From the NCBI RefSeq assembly GCF_016894345.1, contig NZ_CP069798.1, positions 186,001-250,000 of the forward strand: a stretch of DNA of 64,000 nt, given 5' to 3'. Position numbers and translations under genes: made by a program. Shown piece by piece: positions 53,362-61,912 of the stretch (the first letter of the stretch is position 1; each line of letters begins with the position of its first letter). Origin of the DNA: Paralysiella testudinis (GTDB lineage: Bacteria > Pseudomonadota > Gammaproteobacteria > Burkholderiales > Neisseriaceae). The notes under the pieces were generated by a model. It was not told where the DNA came from. It searched no databases and worked only from the letters and a program-made list of their open reading frames with translations.

Positions 53362-54117
53362 ATGAGTTTACAAACCCAAGTTTCCGCTGCCGAATGGCAA
53401 GCCCGCTGCACCTTGGCCACCCTCTACCGGCTGATTGCCCACTTCCGCATGACCGACCTTATCGACACCCACATCAGCCTGCGCGTGCCGGACGAGCCGA
53501 ATCATTTTTTAATCAACCACTACGGCCTGCCTTTTGAGCGCATGCGCGCTTCCGATTTGGTTAAAATCAACCACAATGGCGATATTGTGGGTGCGCATGA
53601 TGCCGGCAAAAGCGTGAATACCGCCGGTTTTGTGATTCATTCTGCCATCCATGCGGCACGCCCTGAAATCGATTGCGTAATCCACACCCACACCGGCGAC
53701 GGCATGGCCGTGGCCGCCATGCAAGACGGCCTGCTGCCGCTCACCCAACATGCACTCAAATTCTACCAACGGCTGGCCTACCACGATTACGAAGGCATTG
53801 CGCTGGATTTGGATGAACAATCGCGGCTGGTGGCCGATTTAGGCACCCACCAAGCCATGATATTGCGCAACCACGGCTTGCTCACCGCCGCCGAAAATCC
53901 TTACCGCGCTTTCCACCTGATGTATATGCTCGAACGCGCCTGCCAAGCACAAGTAAAAGCCTTGTCTACCGGGCAAGCACTCACCCGGCCGCCCGAAGCC
54001 GTGTGCGCCCGCGCATCCGCGCAGTTTGCCGCAGAAGACGACGACGCTTATGTGCGCAAAGTATGGGATGCGGCGGTGTTGCTGATTGAAGCGCAGTTGG
54101 CCGATTGCTGTCGTTGA
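53362..54117 (+). CDS. Class II aldolase/adducin-family protein
   Basis: The 251-residue protein carries the zinc motif HTHTGDG (His pair) and a third His in LRNHGLLT, with DTHISLRVP near the N-terminus. The family includes fuculose-type aldolases and decarboxylases. It ends the catabolic operon 59 bases after the SDR, with an intrinsic terminator behind. It may split the carbon chain of the substrate. Confidence 0.9.
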   Translation: MSLQTQVSAAEWQARCTLATLYRLIAHFRMTDLIDTHISLRVPDEPNHFLINHYGLPFERMRASDLVKINHNGDIVGAHDAGKSVNTAGFVIHSAIHAARPEIDCVIHTHTGDGMAVAAMQDGLLPLTQHALKFYQRLAYHDYEGIALDLDEQSRLVADLGTHQAMILRNHGLLTAAENPYRAFHLMYMLERACQAQVKALSTGQALTRPPEAVCARASAQFAAEDDDAYVRKVWDAAVLLIEAQLADCCR

Positions 54118-54144
54118 TTTAACATACACGGCCAATCAATACGC

Positions 54145-54170
54145 AAACCACCCGCATCGCGGGTGGTTTT
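54145..54170 (+). terminator. Intrinsic terminator after the aldolase gene
   Basis: AAACCACCCGC and GCGGGTGGTTTT form a strong stem with a 3-base loop and terminal Ts, 28 bases after the stop. Confidence 0.85.
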
Positions 54171-54207
54171 GCTATCAGCTACAACCGCATTATCTTTCAG
54201 GCAGCCT

Positions 54208-54435
54208 GAGACCTTTGCAAAACGTCATTTCCGTCGCTCCTGCGCAGGCAGGAGCCTAGTCTGAAGCGCAGCTTCAGTTGTCGGGCAAGTAGCCGCCATT
54301 AAAATAGAAAAATCAAATATTTGATTTTAAAGTGAATTTGTTATTTTCAGAAATGTGCGAAATAAGCAAAGCGCTGCTTTGCACTGGGCACCCGCCTGCG
54401 CGGGTGCGACAAATATCTGGTTTTGCAAAAGTCTC
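54208..54435. mobile_element. MITE-like element with IS5-family type ends
   Basis: GAGACCTTTGCAAAA (54208-54222) and TTTTGCAAAAGTCTC (54421-54435) are inverted repeats matching at 14 of 15 positions. GAGACCTTTGCAAAA is the kind of terminus known for neisserial IS5/IS1106-type elements. The 228-bp interior codes for nothing and has internal palindromes (CAAATATTTG). It begins right after a complete uptake sequence (54196-54207). No clear target duplication is seen. This fills the gap between the aldolase and LysR genes. Confidence 0.7.
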
Positions 54436-54490
54436 AGCCTTGTAAGAAGGGGCTTTATACCCGCCCACCCATCCTCTCAAACCACATCAC

Positions 54491-55390
54491 CTACCCCAAG
54501 CGGTGCATAAAATAATCGCAAAACACATTTTGCGCCGGGCTTAGCTCAATGCCGGCACGCCATGCCACGCCCAAGCTCATCGGCGGCACCGGGCTTTGCA
54601 GGCGGATGCGGTTGATGCGCCGCCCTTCCAGCGACCAAGGGCGGTATACCGTGTCCGACAAAATACTCACCCCCGCGCCATTGGCCACCATGCTGCGCAC
54701 CGCCTCCACCGAGCTGGTGTTGAGCATCACCCGTGGCTGCAAGCCCAACTGCCGCCAATAAGCTTGTGCGGTTTGCGCCGCTTCGTCTACCGTAAGCATA
54801 ATGTAAGGTTCGTCCACCAAATCGGCAAAATCCACGCTATTTCGCCGCAACAAAGCATGCCCCTGCCCCACCCACAGCCGCCGCTGTGAATCCATAAACG
54901 AATGCACGTTTAATTGCGGGTTGTGCACATTGGAGCTGAGCAACACCGCCATATCCAGTTCACCCGACAGCAAACCGGCCTCCACCGCCACGCGGGGCAA
55001 TTCGTTGAGCCGGATTTCCAAATTCGGATACAGCCGCTGTAGGCGCTGCAGATGAAACGGCAAAAAATAGCCCATCACCGTATAAGTGGCCGCCACCCGC
55101 AACAGGCCGTGGATATCATTGTCGTGGTGGCGGATATTTTGGCAGGCGGCCACGCTGTTAAGCATGTCGTAGCAATGGTTGAGAAAGTACTGCCCCGCTT
55201 CGGTGAGCAACATGCCGGTGGGCTGGCGCACAAACAGCTGCGTTTGCAAACGGCTTTCCAATTCTTTAATCGCCGCCGTTACCGCTGACTGCGTAATGTT
55301 TAGCGCCTGCGCCGCTAGCGAAATCTGCCCCGTTTCCGCCGTGCATACAAAATAGCGCACTTGCCGGGTGGAAAAATCAATATTTGCCAT
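54491..55390 (-). CDS. LysR-family transcriptional regulator
   Basis: ATG 55390 (MANIDFSTRQVRYFVCTAET) gives 299 residues. The HTH covers about 18-60 (QISLAAQALNITQSAVTAAI) and a periplasmic-binding-like effector domain follows. It diverges from pxpA across 281 bases with palindromes, so it probably controls the 5-oxoproline locus. The effector is unknown. Confidence 0.9.
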   Translation of the reverse strand: MANIDFSTRQVRYFVCTAETGQISLAAQALNITQSAVTAAIKELESRLQTQLFVRQPTGMLLTEAGQYFLNHCYDMLNSVAACQNIRHHDNDIHGLLRVAATYTVMGYFLPFHLQRLQRLYPNLEIRLNELPRVAVEAGLLSGELDMAVLLSSNVHNPQLNVHSFMDSQRRLWVGQGHALLRRNSVDFADLVDEPYIMLTVDEAAQTAQAYWRQLGLQPRVMLNTSSVEAVRSMVANGAGVSILSDTVYRPWSLEGRRINRIRLQSPVPPMSLGVAWRAGIELSPAQNVFCDYFMHRLG

Positions 55391-55572
55391 CTGCATCCCT
55401 GTGCTGTTTATGGGTTGTTGAGGCTTCCTGAAAACAATCGGCACTCACGGAAAAATAAATTTATTTCACGTTAAACAAATATAACTATCTACAAAATAAA
55501 TTGATTCAAGCATCAATCAAAAAAATTTTGTTATTTTGTTTATTTTCATCAATTCATTCCACTGCGGGAAGT

Positions 55573-55606
55573 GTATCAATTTTTTTGATACTCATACATC
55601 AAAAAA
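55573..55606. promoter_or_regulatory. Overlapping palindromes, candidate LysR operator
   Basis: GTATCAA-5-TTGATAC (55573-55591) overlaps TTTTTTGAT-8-ATCAAAAAA (55581-55606). Both are perfect dyads in the very AT-rich gap between lysR and pxpA, about 70-100 bases before the pxpA start. Rest of the gap (55391-55572) is AT-rich with no gene. Confidence 0.6.
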
Positions 55607-55671
55607 TAAAAGTTTTTTAGCTTGGAGTTTTGCTCTAGTCTGTGTGCAATACCGCAAACACAGGTGGCATC

Positions 55672-56439
55672 ATGCGCAAAACACACATTGATTTAAATTC
55701 CGACATGGGTGAAGGCTTCGGCATCTGGCGTGCCGGTGATGGGGTCGACAACGACATCATGCCGCTGATTTCCTCGGCCAATATCGCCACCGGCTTTCAC
55801 GCCGGCGATCCTTCCATCATGAATCACACCGTGGGCTTGGCCAAACAGCATAGCGTGGGCATTGGCGCCCATCCGGGCTACCGCGATTTGGTGGGCTTTG
55901 GGCGCCGCGCCATCAATGCCGGCCACAGCGAGTTAATCAACGATATGGTGTATCAAATGGGTGCGTTGGCGGCATTTGCCCGTTTGCACGACATGCCGGT
56001 GCAACACGTTAAGCCGCACGGCGCGCTCTATATGACCTTGGCCGCCGATGAAGATTTGTCTGCCCGCTTTGTGGATGCCGTGCAGGCCGTCAACCCCGAT
56101 TTATATCTGTTTTGCATGGACATTTCTGCTACCTATCGCGCCGCTGCCCGCGCCGGTTTGCGTACCGTGCGCGAGTTTTACGGCGACCGCCATTACGACA
56201 ACAGCGGCAGCATTGTGTTTACCCGCCAAATCGGCGCCCTAGATGCACAGGCAGTGGCCGAAAAGGTGCTGGAAGCCTGCGTAAACGGCCGCGTTAAAAC
56301 CGTGGAAGGCCAATGGCTGGACATCGAATTTGAATCGGTGTGCATCCACAGCGACACCCCCGGCGCACTGGCACTGATTGAAGCCACCCGCACCGCCTTG
56401 GCCGGGGAAAATGTGCAGGTGTGCAACCGCTTTGGTTAG
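55672..56439 (+). CDS. pxpA: 5-oxoprolinase subunit A (LamB/YcsF)
   Basis: ATG 55672 ([17 protein letters not shown]) gives 255 residues. The motif [18 protein letters not shown] and HVKPHGALY are diagnostic of the family. With PxpB and PxpC it cleaves 5-oxoproline to glutamate with ATP. An upstream ATG at 55642 is possible but lacks a better ribosome site. Confidence 0.95.
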   Translation: MRKTHIDLNSDMGEGFGIWRAGDGVDNDIMPLISSANIATGFHAGDPSIMNHTVGLAKQHSVGIGAHPGYRDLVGFGRRAINAGHSELINDMVYQMGALAAFARLHDMPVQHVKPHGALYMTLAADEDLSARFVDAVQAVNPDLYLFCMDISATYRAAARAGLRTVREFYGDRHYDNSGSIVFTRQIGALDAQAVAEKVLEACVNGRVKTVEGQWLDIEFESVCIHSDTPGALALIEATRTALAGENVQVCNRFG

Positions 56440-56447
56440 GCGGCTCA

Positions 56448-56481
56448 AGGCTGCCTGAAAAAGTTTCAGGCAGCCTCTTTT
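56448..56481 (+). terminator. Inverted uptake-sequence pair after pxpA
   Basis: AAGGCTGCCTGAAA and TTTCAGGCAGCCT face each other across a few bases and are followed by CTTTT. It may end or attenuate transcription between pxpA and the biotin genes. Confidence 0.65.
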
Positions 56482-56505
56482 ATTCAATGCTACAAGGAGC
56501 GATTT

Positions 56506-56748
56506 ATGGCCACCATCGACATCATCAGCCCGCTGCCGGGCACGTTTTACCGCAAGAGCGCCCCGGATGCGCCACCGTTTGCCGAAGTGGGCGACACCAT
56601 CGCCGCCGGTGCCGTGATCGGTCTGGTGGAAGTAATGAAACAATACAGCGAGCTGGCCGCAGACGACGGCGGCAAAATTATGGCCTTCCACATCGAAGAC
56701 GGCGATGCCGTGGAAGCTGGCCAAGTTGTGGCCGTATTGGAAGTGTAA
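56506..56748 (+). CDS. Biotin carboxyl carrier-like protein
   Basis: The 80-residue protein is a stand-alone biotinyl domain with the lysine in VEVMKQ (K45), preceded by IAAGAVIGLVEVMK. It lacks the N-terminal extension of AccB. It lies with a biotin carboxylase in the oxoprolinase locus, so the two probably carboxylate a substrate there rather than serve fatty acid synthesis. Confidence 0.9.
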   Translation: MATIDIISPLPGTFYRKSAPDAPPFAEVGDTIAAGAVIGLVEVMKQYSELAADDGGKIMAFHIEDGDAVEAGQVVAVLEV

Positions 56749-56751
56749 ATC

Positions 56752-58113
56752 ATGGCCATTCAACGACTGCTGATTGCCAACCGCGGCGAAATTGCGGTGC
56801 GCATTATCCGCGCCGCCCGCGAGCTGGGCATCCACACCATTGCCGCCCACAGCAGCGCCGATAAAGCCAGCCTTGCCGTGCGCTTGGCAGACGAAGCCGT
56901 CGAAATCGGCCCCGCCCAAGCCGCCAAAAGCTATCTGAACCCGGCCGCCATACTGGCAGCAGCACAAGCCACCCATGCCGATGCGGTTCACCCCGGCTAC
57001 GGCTTTCTGGCCGAAAACGCCGCCTTTGCCCGCGCCGTGGTTGAAGCCGGTTTGGTTTTTGTGGGGCCGGATGCCGCCACCATCGAACAAATGGGCGACA
57101 AAGCCCAAGCGCGCGCCACCGCACAAGCCGCCGGTGTGCCGGTGGTGCCCGGCAGCGCAGGTGTACTGCGTGATTTGGCGGCCGCAGAGCGCGCCGCCGA
57201 AGCGATGGGCTATCCGCTGATGATTAAAGCCGCTGCGGGCGGTGGCGGCAAAGGCATCCGCGTGGTTGCCGATGCGGCCGAATTCGCAGCCGCATTTCAG
57301 GCAGCCCAGCGCGAAGGCTTAGGTTCGTTTGGCGACGACGGCATGTATTTAGAGCGTTTTATCGCCCGCGCCCGCCATATCGAAGTACAGATTCTGGGCG
57401 ACGGCCACCGTGCCGTGCACTGCTTTGAACGCGAATGTTCCTTGCAGCGGCGGCGGCAAAAAGTATTTGAAGAAGCACCGTCGCCCGTGCTCGACCACGC
57501 CACACGCACGCGCTTATGCGCTTCAGCCGTGGCGCTGGCCGAAGCGGTGCACTACCGTGGTGCCGGCACACTGGAATACCTCTACGACGAGGCCAGCGGT
57601 GAATTTTTCTTTATTGAAATGAACACCCGCATCCAAGTGGAGCACCCGATTACCGAAATGGTGACCGGCGTGGACTTGCTGCGTGAAATGCTCAACATTG
57701 CCGGTGGCGCACCGTTATCGCTGCAGCAAGCGGATATTCACTTAAACGGTGCCGCAATTGAGTGCCGCATCAATGCCGAAGACCCCTTTAACGGCTTTGC
57801 GCCCAATATCGGCACCATCAGTGCCTTGCAATGGCCGGGCGGCCCCGGCGTACGCATTGATTCCATGCTTTATCAGGGCTACACCGTGCCGCCGTTTTAC
57901 GATTCCATGTTGGCCAAAATCATTGTGCACGACGAAAGCCGCCCGGCGGCGCTGCGCCGCCTGCAACGCGCCCTGCAAGAAACCGACATCGGTGGCCTAA
58001 AAACCACCCTGCCGCTGCACTTGGCCTTACTGGGCAGCGCCGATGTGCACGCTGCCGATTACCACACCGGCTGGCTGGAACAATGGCTGGCCGACAACCC
58101 TCCGGCTGCCTGA
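56752..58113 (+). CDS. Biotin carboxylase (AccC-like)
   Basis: The 453-residue ATP-grasp enzyme starts MAIQRLLIANRGEIAVRIIR. The glycine-rich loop AAAGGGGKGIRVV lies near 160-170; ERECSLQRRRQKVFEEAP and EMNTRIQVEH are intact. It is three bases after the carrier gene. Frequent in pxp loci of many bacteria. Confidence 0.95.
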   Translation: MAIQRLLIANRGEIAVRIIRAARELGIHTIAAHSSADKASLAVRLADEAVEIGPAQAAKSYLNPAAILAAAQATHADAVHPGYGFLAENAAFARAVVEAGLVFVGPDAATIEQMGDKAQARATAQAAGVPVVPGSAGVLRDLAAAERAAEAMGYPLMIKAAAGGGGKGIRVVADAAEFAAAFQAAQREGLGSFGDDGMYLERFIARARHIEVQILGDGHRAVHCFERECSLQRRRQKVFEEAPSPVLDHATRTRLCASAVALAEAVHYRGAGTLEYLYDEASGEFFFIEMNTRIQVEHPITEMVTGVDLLREMLNIAGGAPLSLQQADIHLNGAAIECRINAEDPFNGFAPNIGTISALQWPGGPGVRIDSMLYQGYTVPPFYDSMLAKIIVHDESRPAALRRLQRALQETDIGGLKTTLPLHLALLGSADVHAADYHTGWLEQWLADNPPAA

Positions 58114-58202
58114 AACAGCACTGTTTAGCTTCGTAGAAGCTTTACTTTCTTTCAGGCAGCCCATCCATACCCTGCACCCACCCGAAACGAAAGGAAACGC
58201 CC

Positions 58203-59072
58203 ATGAGCTTGCGCTACACTTTTGGCGGCGATGAATTCCTGTTTGTGGAAATCAGCGAAGCCATGTCGCTAGAGTCTTTTTTCAAAGGCATGGCCATCAC
58301 CCGCCGCCTGGCCGCAGCAAACCTAGACGGCATTATCGAAATCTGCCCGGCCAATGCCTCCTACCAAATCCGCTTCAATCCCGACATCATCAGCGCCGAA
58401 ACCCTACTGGCCACTTTGCAAGGCTTTGAAACCGAGCTGGCCAACGCACCCATGCGCATGGACACGCGGCTGATTGAAATCCCCGTGTTCTATAACGACC
58501 CGTGGACCAACGAAACCGGCGCGCGTTTTCGCGAGCGTCATCAAGACCCCACGTCCACCGATTTGGCATACGCCGCCCGCATCAACGGCTACGCGGGTAT
58601 TGATGAATTTATTGCCGCCCACAGCGGCTCACCGTGGTTTGTGTCGATGGTGGGCTTTGTGGCCGGGCTGCCGTTTATGTTTCAAATGGTGGAGCAGGAG
58701 CGCCAAATCGAAGTGCCCAAATACCTGCGCCCGCGCACCGATACCCCCAAACACACCGTGGGCCACGGCGGCTGCTTTGCCTGTATTTATTCTGTGCGCG
58801 GTGCCGGTGGTTATCAAATGTTTGGCGTTACCCCCGCGCCCATTTTCAACCCTGCTCAAGAACAAGGCTACCTGAAAGACAGCATGGTGCTGTTCCGCCC
58901 CGGCGACATTGTGCGCTTTAAGCCCATCAGCCGCGCCGAATACGATACCGCCCTGGATGCCGTGGCCGCAGGCACGTTTAACCTCAATATCCGCCCGGTA
59001 TCCTTCGATCTGGCACAATTCCTACATAATCCAAGCGCCTACAACCGCCAACTATTGGGAGACGCCGCATGA
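58203..59072 (+). CDS. pxpB: 5-oxoprolinase subunit B (KipI-like)
   Basis: The 289-residue protein is of allophanate hydrolase subunit 1 type: RYTFGGDEFLFVEI at the start and VSMVGFVAGLPFMF in the core. Length is slightly above the usual 230 residues. It overlaps pxpC by four bases (ATGA). Confidence 0.93.
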   Translation: MSLRYTFGGDEFLFVEISEAMSLESFFKGMAITRRLAAANLDGIIEICPANASYQIRFNPDIISAETLLATLQGFETELANAPMRMDTRLIEIPVFYNDPWTNETGARFRERHQDPTSTDLAYAARINGYAGIDEFIAAHSGSPWFVSMVGFVAGLPFMFQMVEQERQIEVPKYLRPRTDTPKHTVGHGGCFACIYSVRGAGGYQMFGVTPAPIFNPAQEQGYLKDSMVLFRPGDIVRFKPISRAEYDTALDAVAAGTFNLNIRPVSFDLAQFLHNPSAYNRQLLGDAA

Positions 59073-60052
59073 GCCGCCACATCACCCTACTCAAACCCGG
59101 CCTGGCCACCTCGATTCAAGACCAAGGCCGCCAAGGCTACTATCATTTGGGCATTCCGCCTTCCGGCGCCATGGATCAATATTCTTTCCGTGCCGCCAAT
59201 CTGCTGGTGGGCAACCCCGAAACCGCCGCCGTGCTCGAATGTACCCTGATGGGGCCGGAGTTGCGCTTTGACAGCGATGCGGTGATGGCCGTGGCCGGTG
59301 CCGAAATGGTACCCATCATCGACGGCGAAAAGCACCCTACCCACACCGCCATTGCCGTGAAAGCGGGCAGCCACGTGCGCTTTGGCGTGATGACCTTGGG
59401 CGCACGCGCCTACATTGCCATCAGCGGCGGCATTGCCGTGCCCGAAGTGCTGGGCAGCCGCTCGTTTTACAACCTTGGCGCCATTGGCGGCTTGGACGGC
59501 AAAAAGCTGGATACGGGCGATGTTTTACCGCTGGGCGAGCCTTCAGGCAGCCTTCACAGCCACGCCGAACTGCCCGAAAACCTACGCCAGCCGCTGGCAA
59601 AACAAGCAGACATCCGCGTATTGCCCGGCCTCTACGACCACCGCTTAAGCGATGAAGGCCGCGAAACCTTTTATGCCGACAGCTGGAAAGTGGCCTCCGA
59701 AGCCGACCGCATCGGCTACCGCTACAAAGGCGGGCGGCCACTGGCATTTCAACCGCGCCAGCCGCCATTCGGTGCCGGTTCCGACCCATCGAATATTGTG
59801 GATGCGCCCTACCCCATCGGCTCCATTCAAGTACCCGCCGGAGTGGAGCCGATTATCCTGCACCGCGATGCCGTGTCCGGTGGCGGCTATGCCATGATTG
59901 CCACGGTCATCAGCGCCGATATGGATTTAATCGGCCAGATGCAGCCCAATTACAGCACCCGCTTTGTGGCGGTAGACATGGCCGAAGCCTTGGCCGCCCG
60001 TGCCGCCTACCAACAACGCTTGGCTGATTTACGCGCGTTTTTTGCAGCGTAG
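59069..60052 (+). CDS. pxpC: 5-oxoprolinase subunit C (KipA-like)
   Basis: The 327-residue product is of allophanate hydrolase subunit 2 type: KPGLATSIQDQGRQGYYHLG and SGAMDQYSFRAANLLVGNP are diagnostic. It forms the ATP-dependent complex with PxpA and PxpB. Confidence 0.95.
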   Translation: MSRHITLLKPGLATSIQDQGRQGYYHLGIPPSGAMDQYSFRAANLLVGNPETAAVLECTLMGPELRFDSDAVMAVAGAEMVPIIDGEKHPTHTAIAVKAGSHVRFGVMTLGARAYIAISGGIAVPEVLGSRSFYNLGAIGGLDGKKLDTGDVLPLGEPSGSLHSHAELPENLRQPLAKQADIRVLPGLYDHRLSDEGRETFYADSWKVASEADRIGYRYKGGRPLAFQPRQPPFGAGSDPSNIVDAPYPIGSIQVPAGVEPIILHRDAVSGGGYAMIATVISADMDLIGQMQPNYSTRFVAVDMAEALAARAAYQQRLADLRAFFAA

Positions 60053-60357
60053 ATGCGCTGAGGCCGCGGGCCGTAACCGTACGCACGCAAAGCTTTGATA
60101 AAACACACCGGCCCGTGTCTGCCGCAGCGCAACACAAGTGTGCACGCCACAACAAATAACAGTGCACTGAGCAACCATTTTTTTATTTCTTTTCGGGCTA
60201 ATCTTGCCCAATGCTGGATTTCCGGCGTGTATTACCTGTTTTCAAACAAACCAAAACCAACACAAAAACAACTTCTACAAACAGAAAAACCGCATCCGCC
60301 GTGTTATTCGTTTTATTACAAACACATTCGGATGCAGCCATCTCGAGGAGCAACATC

Positions 60358-61716
60358 ATGGCAGGCGTAATGCAACCGCAACACAACGGTGCGCCCGACG
60401 ACACCGTATCCGACGTATCCACTGAAATTGTCAGCGAACACGACCGCGCCTCCAAAGGCTCGCTCACCATGGCTTGGTGGGGCGTGTGCAGTGCCATGTT
60501 CTACATTGTGGTGGGCATTGCCATGGCCAAAGCCTACGGCACCGTCAACGCCATTATCGGCTTGGGCATCACCGTGGTGGCCTACGGCATTGTCAACGGC
60601 ATCATCAGCCGCTACGCCATCAGCACCGGCTTATCGGTGGGGCTGTTTTCGCGCGTGCTGTTCGGTGCCAAAGGCGCGGCGCTGGCCACGCTGATTTTTT
60701 TCGTTACCGCCATTTACTACGCCGTGTTTGAAGGCTCGGTGATTGCCGTTACCCTCAACCACATGTATCCGGGCATTTCCTACACCATTGCCGCGCTGAT
60801 TGTGGTGCTCTACAGCGTGCCGCTGATTTTCGGCAGCGTGCAGCACTGGCTGGATAAATTCAACGGCGTGCTGCTGCCGTTTTACATTCTGGGCTTGGTG
60901 GGCGCGGTGGTGCTGGCCACCAGCCAATACGGCTATACCGATGCCTGGCTGCGCATGGGACCGGAAAACCCCTCGCCCACCGGCTGGTGGAATGTGTGCG
61001 TGTACTATATGGGGGTGTGGATTTTGATGATGTTCACTTTCGACTACGCCCGCTTCGGCAAAAAAGAAGACAGCAAATACCACGCCCTGTTTAACTTCGG
61101 CATTCCGTTTTACATGCTGGCGTTTTTCCTCAGCGGGCTGGCGGGCATTTATTTGGTCAACACCATTCCGCATGAAGGCGATGTGTCTGAAGTGTCGATT
61201 GCGTTTGGCTTAATCGAGCTGATGGGCATCTTCGGCCTCTTGTTTGTGTGGATTACCCAAACCCGCATCAACACCGCCAACTACTTCTTGGCCACCACCA
61301 ATATGCAGGCATTTTTCAAAGACGTGTTCAAGCTCAACCTCAATAAAATGGTGTGGGCGGTGGTGGTGGGCATCATCGTGTATCTGCTGATGCTGATCAA
61401 CGTATTCGCCTATCTATTGCAGGCGCTGGCTTATCAAGGCGTGTTTGTGGTGGCATGGGTGGCCATTGCGCTCACCCATATCCTGCACCCGCGCCGCAAG
61501 CAGATTTTCGGCGAAGTGCCGCAAATCCGCTCGGCCAAGCTGCCCGCCTTCGATGCCAGCGGCCTCACCGCTTGGCTTGTAGCCTCCGCCGTAGGCATTG
61601 TGTTGATGAATTTGGGCGGCAGCTGGACCAATTGGTACGCCACCATCACCTTCTTCACCGCTGCCATCCTCTATGCCTTACTGATGCCCAAGCAACGGCA
61701 AAAACTGCTGCCGTAA
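60358..61716 (+). CDS. NCS1-type (cytosine/purine/hydantoin) permease
   Basis: ATG 60358 with GAGGAG upstream gives 452 residues; an ATG at 60211 would add an unlikely N-terminus. About twelve membrane helices are seen. MAWWGVCSAMFYIVVG, SVGLFSRVLFGAKGA and FDYARFGKKEDSKYH resemble the CodB/NCS1 family. Between pxpC and the hyuB gene it probably imports a cyclic amide. The 305-base gap 60053-60357 holds no supported gene. Confidence 0.87.
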   Translation: MAGVMQPQHNGAPDDTVSDVSTEIVSEHDRASKGSLTMAWWGVCSAMFYIVVGIAMAKAYGTVNAIIGLGITVVAYGIVNGIISRYAISTGLSVGLFSRVLFGAKGAALATLIFFVTAIYYAVFEGSVIAVTLNHMYPGISYTIAALIVVLYSVPLIFGSVQHWLDKFNGVLLPFYILGLVGAVVLATSQYGYTDAWLRMGPENPSPTGWWNVCVYYMGVWILMMFTFDYARFGKKEDSKYHALFNFGIPFYMLAFFLSGLAGIYLVNTIPHEGDVSEVSIAFGLIELMGIFGLLFVWITQTRINTANYFLATTNMQAFFKDVFKLNLNKMVWAVVVGIIVYLLMLINVFAYLLQALAYQGVFVVAWVAIALTHILHPRRKQIFGEVPQIRSAKLPAFDASGLTAWLVASAVGIVLMNLGGSWTNWYATITFFTAAILYALLMPKQRQKLLP

Positions 61717-61736
61717 AGCTTGCCGCCACAACACCA

Positions 61737-61766
61737 AAGGCTGCCTGAAACCATTTCAGGCAGCCT
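61737..61766 (+). terminator. Inverted uptake-sequence pair after the permease
   Basis: AAGGCTGCCTGAAA and TTTCAGGCAGCCTT are separated by three bases, 20 bases after the stop. A strong stem without a clear T-run. Confidence 0.65.
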
Positions 61767-61912
61767 TCATCATTGCTCTGCAACACCGGCTTACTTTGTG
61801 CAAACGCACATAAGTCTGCACCCAGCAACAAAACACCTTGCACTGGGTGACAAGATTTATCCGAGCTTTCACCCTAATCTGTATTCACAACCACAATACA
61901 GAGGATGAAACC

